Below, piece after piece: positions 7,950 through 11,883 of a DNA stretch of 11,883 bases. Position numbers and translations under genes: made by a program. The DNA is from Bacillota bacterium (GTDB lineage Bacteria > Bacillota > Clostridia > Peptostreptococcales > Anaerovoracaceae). Under the pieces are notes generated by a model. That model was not told the origin of the DNA and made no database searches. It saw nothing but the letters and a program-made list of their open reading frames with translations. The stretch is from positions 1 to 11,883 of the forward strand of contig JAEEIC010000216.1 of assembly GCA_016281165.1 (NCBI GenBank), read 5' to 3'. The number at the start of each line of letters is the position of its first letter. Position 1 is the first letter of the stretch.

Positions 7950-7980
7950 ATTATACCATAAATAGGGGCAATGGTGTGAA
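7950..7980 (-). promoter_or_regulatory. Promoter of dnaE (extended -10 TGGTATAAT)
   Basis: The minus strand carries a perfect TATAAT at 7955-7950 preceded by TGG, giving an extended -10. The best -35 candidate is TTCACA at 7980-7975 with a long 19-base spacer. The leader to the dnaE ATG would be about 30 bases. The -35 hexamer lies in the loop of a perfect palindrome, described separately. Confidence 0.7.
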
Positions 7981-7988
7981 CATTGCCC
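7966..7988. promoter_or_regulatory. Perfect 8-bp palindrome over the -35 region of dnaE, possible operator
   Basis: GGGCAATG (7966-7973) and CATTGCCC (7981-7988) are exact inverted repeats separated by 7 bases that include the putative -35 hexamer. The size and placement fit a dimeric repressor site. A transcript hairpin is less likely, because the palindrome lies upstream of the predicted start point. It resembles no operator I can name with confidence. Confidence 0.45.
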
Positions 7989-8025
7989 AAAATACTGTGA
8001 TATTTATGTGAAGAACAAACGCGGG

Positions 8026-8066
8026 GATCCTTTCGGTCCGCGGCTGCCGGCAGCCGGCGAAGGATC
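8026..8066. repeat. Long imperfect inverted repeat with a 16-bp perfect palindrome core
   Basis: GATCCTTTCG (8026-8035) pairs with CGAAGGATC (8058-8066), with one unpaired base. The centre holds the exact palindrome CGGCTGCCGGCAGCCG (8041-8056). Together they can form a strong stem or cruciform just upstream of the dnaE promoter. No T-run adjoins it on either strand, so it is not a canonical terminator. Confidence 0.6.
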
Positions 8067-8103
8067 GTAGGTGCCCGCCGCGTTCCGCCGCCCCGTCGCG
8101 CGT

Positions 8104-8137
8104 ATCTGCCGGGCCTGCAGGCAGGATCTGCCGGGCC
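8104..8137. repeat. Pair of 12-bp direct repeats beside repeat copy B
   Basis: ATCTGCCGGGCC occurs at 8104-8115 and 8126-8137, a 22-base period, with CTGCAGGCAG between them. The second unit abuts and slightly overlaps the end of repeat copy B. It could be a junction scar of the repeat or a pair of protein sites. Confidence 0.55.
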
Positions 8138-8370
8138 GTCATACGCATGCCCTCAGAGACACGCTCGCGCTCAGCGCAGGTACCCCGAACGGACACTATG
8201 CTCTGTCTGCGCCTGCGGCTTGCCAATCGCGCGAGACCTAACCCTGCGACTGACCGCAGGGCAGAGCAGCGGTAGGTCCGCTGGCAGAACGCTCGACGCT
8301 TTAGCGGCGTCAGCGTTTACGGCTCAAGTGCCGCGACCCGCGATAGTCCCTTCAGACTGCGCATGCCGGC
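8135..8370 (-). repeat. Interspersed repeat, copy B (long form with 97-bp internal block)
   Basis: Inverted relative to copy A at 2412-2553. Block 8135-8228 matches 84/94 and block 8326-8370 matches 42/45 after reverse complementing. The 97 bp between them (8229-8325) replace the 3 bases found in copy A. Either this copy gained a cassette or copy A lost it. Most differences are single-base changes scattered through the element, as expected for old, non-coding copies. Confidence 0.8.
8242..8317. repeat. Three consecutive hairpins inside repeat copy B
   Basis: Three dyads follow each other with only a few bases between: CCCTGCG (8242-8248) with CGCAGGG (8255-8261); CAGCGG (8267-8272) with CCGCTG (8278-8283); and AACGCT plus GACGC (8288-8293, 8295-8299) with GCGTC plus AGCGTT (8307-8311, 8312-8317), 11 bp with one bulged base. 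They fill most of the 97-bp block that copy A lacks. Three clean stems in a row suggest selection for structure in RNA or single-stranded DNA. Confidence 0.65.
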
Positions 8371-8532
8371 CCGGACAAGCGGGTCTAAGTCTGTTCGTCC
8401 CGCCCTGCCATCGCCGCGCCCGAAGATACTCTGCTTAGACGCCCCTCAGGCATGCGCTCTTCTGTTCCGGACGGAAAGACGCGGGGCCTTACGAATATCA
8501 AAACAGCCATGCGCTGCCCGCTGCGCAGTCCA

Positions 8533-8760
8533 ATGTGTTTTTTTCCGGGCCAGAAGGATAAAATGACACAATAGATCGGCGTATTTGCCATTTTACCAGC
8601 CCGTCTTTACGTATGATCCCTGAATTTAACCGTAATTCAGCTTCTCTTGGCCACGATCCGGCGGATCATCGTGTCATACAGGCGCGTTTTTCCCCTTTAT
8701 GACAGGATACGAGCGAAAATATGTGTTTTTTCTGCGGGAGATCTTGAAATACGACACAAT
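8533..8760. repeat. Two diverged 40-bp repeats, ATGTGTTTTTT ... GACACAAT
   Basis: Copies at 8533-8572 and 8721-8760 have the same 40-base length and matching ends: 10 identical bases at the left (followed by more T) and GACACAAT at the right. Only about 24 of 40 positions match overall because the middles differ. The ends are weak inverted repeats of each other (ATGTGT / ACACAAT). A further 11-bp match, GCGGATCATCG, follows each copy (8661-8671, 8870-8880), hinting at an old duplication of about 190-210 bp. Confidence 0.4.
8652..8673. repeat. Hairpin with perfect GATCCG/CGGATC core
   Basis: GATCCG, a single G, and CGGATC form a perfect dyad at 8655-8667. Alternatively CACGAT (8652-8657) pairs with ATCGTG (8668-8673). 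Function unknown. Confidence 0.4.
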
Positions 8761-8802
8761 GGGCTGCGCGGGAGGGTGACGGCAGCGCGTCATCCGGCCC
8801 AT
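8759..8802. repeat. Two-part stem-loop in the long spacer
   Basis: An outer stem ATGGGC (8759-8764) / GCCCAT (8797-8802) encloses an inner 7-bp stem GGGTGAC (8774-8780) / GTCATCC (8789-8795, one G-U pair) with an 8-base loop and an uneven internal loop. This would be a stable fold in RNA, but no promoter or terminator was tied to it. Confidence 0.4.
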
Positions 8803-8989
8803 GGAGCTTCGGCAGCGATGACGAAAGACCCGCAGGCGAGACACAGGAGCGGTCTTGCTCTGAAGAGCCGCGGATCATCGCAAAGCATCGAACGATACAG
8901 AGGACCGGATCTCCGCGGGACAGCGTATCGCCGGCATTTTGACGCTCTTTTACCCGGTCTGCCGATAATAAAACGTCAATGCCGCGGAG

Positions 8990-9011
8990 AACAAAGCTGA
9001 CAGCCGGTCAG
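8990..9011 (-). terminator. Possible weak terminator after the phosphohexomutase gene
   Basis: On the minus strand CTGAC (9011-9007), a 5-base loop and GTCAG (9001-8997) form a short hairpin followed by CTTTGTTCT, a broken U-run. It stands about 50 bases after the phosphohexomutase stop codon. The stem is short and the tail poor, so confidence is low. A larger dyad just downstream (CTCCGCGG at 8911-8918 with CCGCGGAG at 8982-8989) may add to termination. Confidence 0.3.
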
Positions 9012-9062
9012 ATATAATGAGATGGCTTCATTGGCTTCGTTCTTCCGGCGGCGTATACGTTG

Positions 9063-10577
9063 TCAAACGAGCAGGGAGATGTCGAGTTGTCCGCAGCCGG
9101 AAAGGAGCTCCCTTACCGCGGCCTTGATGATCTCAAGCCCGCCCTCTCTGTTGCTCTCGATGTTGAGGGGCATGAGAGGCTCGTGCAAGGATTTTCTGAT
9201 CAGGAACCAGCCGTCGCCGTGCGCGCTGTCGGCCTTGACCCTGACGCCCTCGTAGTTGGGGAGCTCGAGGGAAAGGCCCTCCGCTCCGCCCTGCTCTACG
9301 CTCTCCTTAAGGCCCTTGAGCACAGCGTCCGCGTAGGAAGCGAAATCGGGAGCCTTTACGGGAAGCCTGAATTCGGCCGCCTCGGCGGGCTCCTCCAGAC
9401 GAGCGATGCAGCTCTCTATGCTTAAGCCCTGCTTTTTGAGCAGCGCGGCCTTCACCACTATGCGGGTCGCCAGATAAGCCCCGTCGTCGAGGAAATAGTT
9501 CTCCCTCATGGCCGCGTGGCCCGAGGTCTCGATGGCGAGTACGCAGTCCTCCCCCGCGGCGTTGAGCTCGAGGCCCTTGTCGATGACGTTCTTGTAGCCC
9601 CTCTTGTAGCGCAGATGCGAAAGGCCCATGGCCTTGAGGAAGTCCGCCAGCTGGCTGCTGGTGATACTGTCGGTCACGATGACCGCCCCCGGATGGCCCT
9701 CCGAGGCCAGCATGGCGGCGAGGGCGACGATGGCGTTGCGGTCTATGGCCTTCGCGTCCGAGCCCACGGCGGCCGCCCTGTCCACGTCGGTATCGAAGAT
9801 GATGCCCAGATCGGCCCCGCTCTCCTTCACCGCCTCGCATACGGCCTGCATGGCCGCCTTGTTCTCGGGATTGGGCTGGTGGTTGGGGAAGCTGCCGTCC
9901 GGCTCAAGATAGCGGCTGCCCGCGCAGTCCGCGCCCAGGGGCTCCAGCACCCTGCTCACGTAGAAGCCTCCGGCGCCGTTGCCGGCGTCGACCGCCACGC
10001 GCAGGCCCGAAAGAGGCTTTTCGTCTTCCGAAGCGCCCAGGCCTTCGCAGATGACCTTCCTCAGGTGCGCGCAGTAAAGATCCATCAGGGGGAAGGGGCT
10101 TGAAGAGCCTTCTCTTCCGACGCTTCCGTCCTCAAGGCCCTCGGCCAGGGCGATGAGGGCCGCGATATCCTTCTTGCCCAGGCCGCCCTCCCGGGTGAAG
10201 AACTTGAGCCCGTTGCGGTCCGAGGGAAGATGGCTGGCCGTGATCATCACGGAGCCGTCGGCCGCGGCCTTAGGGAAGACCGTGGCCATGAACATGGCGG
10301 GAGTGGAGGCCATGCCGCAGTCGAGCGTCTCCGCGCCCAGAGCCGCGAGGCCCCTGCCGAAGCATTCCGTGAGCTGCGGGCCGCTGAGCCTCGAGTCCCT
10401 GCCGACCGCGATCCTGAGCTTACCGGCGGGCTTTCCCAGCCTTTCGGCGAGCCAGAGCCCGAAGGCCCTGCCCAGATCCTCCGCCGCCCGCGGCGTGAGA
10501 TCGACGGTCCCGCCTAAGCTGTCCATGGCGACGCCCCTTATATCGCTGCCGTTCTGCAGTCTTTTGTAATCCTTCAT
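9063..10577 (-). CDS. Alpha-D-phosphohexomutase (phosphomannomutase/phosphoglucomutase family)
   Basis: Cytoplasmic enzyme that moves a phosphoryl group between the 1 and 6 hydroxyls of a hexose phosphate, supplying sugar-1-phosphates for nucleotide sugars. The 504-residue protein shows the four family elements in order: the phosphoserine loop TASHLPSDRNG (113-123, catalytic S115), the metal loop DTDVDR (262-267), the sugar-specificity loop ETSGH (350-354) and the phosphate-binding loop RKSLHEP (461-467). NGSDIRG at 9-15 is the usual N-terminal motif. The sugar loop differs from GEMSGH of AlgC-type PMM/PGM, and the phosphate loop has His where Thr is common, so the exact substrate (glucose, mannose or glucosamine phosphate) cannot be read. 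The ATG at 10577 has AAGAGG about 10 bases upstream and follows the PLP-enzyme gene by 17 bases, so they form one operon. Confidence 0.92.
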   Translation of the reverse strand: MKDYKRLQNGSDIRGVAMDSLGGTVDLTPRAAEDLGRAFGLWLAERLGKPAGKLRIAVGRDSRLSGPQLTECFGRGLAALGAETLDCGMASTPAMFMATVFPKAAADGSVMITASHLPSDRNGLKFFTREGGLGKKDIAALIALAEGLEDGSVGREGSSSPFPLMDLYCAHLRKVICEGLGASEDEKPLSGLRVAVDAGNGAGGFYVSRVLEPLGADCAGSRYLEPDGSFPNHQPNPENKAAMQAVCEAVKESGADLGIIFDTDVDRAAAVGSDAKAIDRNAIVALAAMLASEGHPGAVIVTDSITSSQLADFLKAMGLSHLRYKRGYKNVIDKGLELNAAGEDCVLAIETSGHAAMRENYFLDDGAYLATRIVVKAALLKKQGLSIESCIARLEEPAEAAEFRLPVKAPDFASYADAVLKGLKESVEQGGAEGLSLELPNYEGVRVKADSAHGDGWFLIRKSLHEPLMPLNIESNREGGLEIIKAAVRELLSGCGQLDISLLV

Positions 10578-10594
10578 CTGTTCTTTACCTCTTC

Positions 10595-11701
10595 TTATCT
10601 CATCTTTCCTCTGCAGGATATCTCAAGCTCCGCCGTCACCTCGTCGCCCTTCACGAGGTAAAGGCTGTCGTACAGATTGCAGACCGGGCAGATATGCACC
10701 GGTATCACCCTGAGCTTATCGCCTATGCGGACGGCGTCGTGGAAGGCCCTGTCCTCTATGACCGCGTGCTCGTCGTTCATGCGGTCAATGTGGACTCCCG
10801 GGAACTCCTTTATCATGCCGAGGCCCTTTACCGCGCAGATGCCGGCGTTCCTGCTCTGCATGGTGAGGCCCTTGGCGCCCACGTCCAGGACGACGCGCTC
10901 CGCCGTGGGCCTGCTCATGACGCAGCAGAGGACCGAAGCGGCGCAGCGGTCCAGGGTGCCTATGGCGTTTCCCTGCGACGCGTCCATGAATATATATGTG
11001 CCGGGCCGAAGCTCAGTTATGCCCTCAAGGATAGGTACCCTGTTCATGAAGGTGGGAGTCGCGCCGTAGCTCACGACCGGGCAGGCGAAGCCCCTGTCCC
11101 TTGCCATCCGCGCGAACTCAAGAGTCCTCTTCTGGGCGCCCACGGCGATGGCAGTGAGCTCTTCGAGATCCTTCGCCCGGTAGCTGTTGCCGTCGTGCGA
11201 GAAGACGCCCCGAAGCTCGACATTCTCAAGGCCTTCGAAGCAGCCGAGCAGGGCCTCGAACTGTTCCTTCGAGACGACCCCGCTCCTTTCTTCGCCGACC
11301 TCTATCTCGACCAGGATCTTCGCGGGCTTTTCCGCCCCTCTGAAGACCTCCTCCGCCATCAGCAGCTGCTCGGGGCAGTCGGCGCCGAAGGATATCTCGA
11401 CGCTCTCGGCCAGCTTTCTTATGCGCTCCATCTTGGCGGGGCTCGCGATCTCGTTGGCGATGAAGATGTCGGAAAGACCGTGGGCCGCCATCACCTCGGC
11501 CTCGCCGACCTTGGCGACCGCTATGCCCTTCGCCCCCGCCTTAACGGTCCTTAAGGCGAGCCCGGGGGTCTTGTGGGTCTTGGTGTGGGGCCTTAAGGCG
11601 ACGTGATTCTCGTTCGCAAAGCCCTGCATGAAGGCGATGTTGGCGTCCATGACGTCTTCGTCGACGATCAGGGACGGGGTATCGAGATCATATATCTTCA
11701 T
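10595..11701 (-). CDS. Fold-type III PLP enzyme, D-threonine aldolase / D-serine dehydratase (DSD1) family
   Basis: Predicted cytoplasmic pyridoxal-phosphate enzyme acting on D-hydroxy amino acids, either cleaving D-threonine-like substrates to glycine and an aldehyde or dehydrating D-serine. The 368-residue protein has an alanine-racemase-like barrel at the N-terminus with the PLP-lysine motif RPHTKTHK (37-44, Schiff-base K41 by family position), GVFSHDGNSY (165-174), SYGATPTF (211-218) and ELRPGTYIFMD (230-240). A C-terminal beta domain has H336 and C338 in HICPVCN at the place of the metal-binding His-x-Cys of the family. Length is typical. The ATG at 11701 overlaps the upstream RidA gene stop (ATGA), with AGGGAGGAA a few bases upstream as ribosome site. 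The RidA neighbour favours chemistry that releases an enamine/imine, that is dehydration; the substrate remains unproven. Confidence 0.87.
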   Translation of the reverse strand: MKIYDLDTPSLIVDEDVMDANIAFMQGFANENHVALRPHTKTHKTPGLALRTVKAGAKGIAVAKVGEAEVMAAHGLSDIFIANEIASPAKMERIRKLAESVEISFGADCPEQLLMAEEVFRGAEKPAKILVEIEVGEERSGVVSKEQFEALLGCFEGLENVELRGVFSHDGNSYRAKDLEELTAIAVGAQKRTLEFARMARDRGFACPVVSYGATPTFMNRVPILEGITELRPGTYIFMDASQGNAIGTLDRCAASVLCCVMSRPTAERVVLDVGAKGLTMQSRNAGICAVKGLGMIKEFPGVHIDRMNDEHAVIEDRAFHDAVRIGDKLRVIPVHICPVCNLYDSLYLVKGDEVTAELEISCRGKMR

Positions 11702-11883
11702 TTTTCTTCCTCCCTGAGCTCAGCCACCGCTTCTATCTCCACGCTGCAGCCGAAGTGCAGCTCCGCCACCGGGACCACGACCCTGGCGGGGCGGTGATCG
11801 CCGAAGGCCTCCTCGTAGGCGGCGTTGACCTGGTCCCAGAGCCTGATGCCGGCGACGTATACCCGGCACATGACTATATCGGC
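11698..11883 (-). CDS. RidA (YjgF/UK114) family protein, C-terminal 61 residues (cut by window edge)
   Basis: RidA proteins hydrolyse reactive enamine/imine intermediates, such as 2-aminoacrylate, made by PLP-dependent dehydratases. The frame is open from the window end (ADIVMCRVYVAGIRLWDQVN) to a TGA at 11700-11698. It shows the family's C-terminal signature: YEEAFGDHRPAR (23-34, with the conserved catalytic-site arginine R34) followed by VVVPVAEL and VEIEAVAEL. The TGA shares ATGA with the start of the next gene, so the two are translationally coupled. The N-terminal half is outside the window, so the subfamily (RidA versus Rid1-7) cannot be judged. Confidence 0.9.
   Translation of the reverse strand, partial: ADIVMCRVYVAGIRLWDQVNAAYEEAFGDHRPARVVVPVAELHFGCSVEIEAVAELREEEK

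Larger units (their letters stand above)
7989..9062. other. Gene-free region of about 1.1 kb rich in inverted repeats
   Basis: I find no supported protein or RNA gene between the phosphohexomutase gene and the dnaE promoter. Short open frames exist on both strands but lack ribosome sites, family motifs and sensible codon use. The region holds a long imperfect palindrome (8026-8066), a 12-bp direct repeat pair (8104-8137), repeat copy B (8135-8370), a triple-hairpin block inside it, two diverged 40-bp repeats (8533-8572, 8721-8760), hairpins at 8652-8673 and 8759-8802, and a dyad at 8911-8989. AT-rich patches with T-runs stand at about 8533 and 8721. No tRNA, tmRNA, SRP or rRNA signature was seen. 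Confidence 0.7.

Noticed and set aside
4150..7950. Very long open frame (over 1200 codons) on the plus strand
   Set aside because: It is the exact codon-register complement of dnaE and stays open only because dnaE uses no TTA, CTA or TCA codons. Its product is low-complexity Gly/Leu/Asp/His/Val-rich with no domain.
8104..8137. Possible CRISPR-like spacing of two short repeats
   Set aside because: Only two 12-bp units with a 10-base gap and no cas genes; far too short for an array.
7951..8226. Minus-strand frame over repeat copy B, matching a frame in copy A
   Set aside because: The protein-level likeness (RGT-AERERV-EGMRMTA) simply follows from the DNA repeat; substitutions do not favour third codon positions and there is no start signal.
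8385..8591. Small minus-strand frame in the long spacer
   Set aside because: No Shine-Dalgarno before its ATG, no family resemblance, and it runs through repeat-like DNA; kept only as part of the 40-bp repeat observation.
8666..8878. Small minus-strand frame in the long spacer
   Set aside because: No convincing ribosome site or domain; the similarity to the neighbouring frame is confined to the repeat.
9012..9019. TATAAT on the plus strand near 9013
   Set aside because: No -35 element at proper spacing and no plus-strand gene downstream, only antisense to the phosphohexomutase.
9060..10569. Several plus-strand frames opposite the phosphohexomutase gene
   Set aside because: All are antisense shadows of a gene with complete family motifs.

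Overview
All seven genes supported in this 11.9 kb window lie on the minus strand, so the biological reading order runs from high to low coordinates. The DNA is GC-rich. dnaE contains no TTA, CTA or TCA codon in 1211 codons. The mix of genes (FtsEX with a secreted coiled-coil M23 protein, a PHP-type DnaE, and a RidA / D-threonine-aldolase-like pair) fits a bacterium with a peptidoglycan wall. An anaerobic Bacillota- or Synergistota-like lineage is a guess; the sequence here does not settle the taxon.

Reading along the minus strand: (1) 11883-9063 is a metabolic operon. It holds the end of a RidA-family imine/enamine deaminase, a fold-type III PLP enzyme of the D-threonine aldolase / D-serine dehydratase family (overlapping by 4 bases), and an alpha-D-phosphohexomutase 17 bases later. 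(2) 9062-7915 is a long region (about 1.1 kb) with no supportable gene. It is crowded with inverted repeats and carries one copy of an interspersed repeat, and it ends in a strong extended -10 promoter for dnaE with a perfect palindrome over its -35 region. (3) 7914-4279 is dnaE, the replicative polymerase alpha subunit, with a complete PHP metal site. (4) 4278-4136 holds a second extended -10 promoter. (5) 4135-1 is a cell-division / wall-remodelling operon: ftsE (TTG start), ftsX (8-base overlap), a secreted coiled-coil M23 peptidase, and recJ (1-base stop/start overlap, cut by the window edge).

The part least explained by known genes is the non-coding DNA. A repeat of about 140 bp sits between ftsX and the M23 gene (2412-2553). 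A second copy lies in opposite orientation upstream of dnaE (8135-8370), and a 97-bp block made almost entirely of three consecutive hairpins interrupts it. The two blocks shared by the copies match at 42/45 and 84/94 positions. This looks like a family of small non-coding mobile or structured elements. I found no evidence of a CRISPR array, tRNA, rRNA, phage or toxin-antitoxin system in the window.
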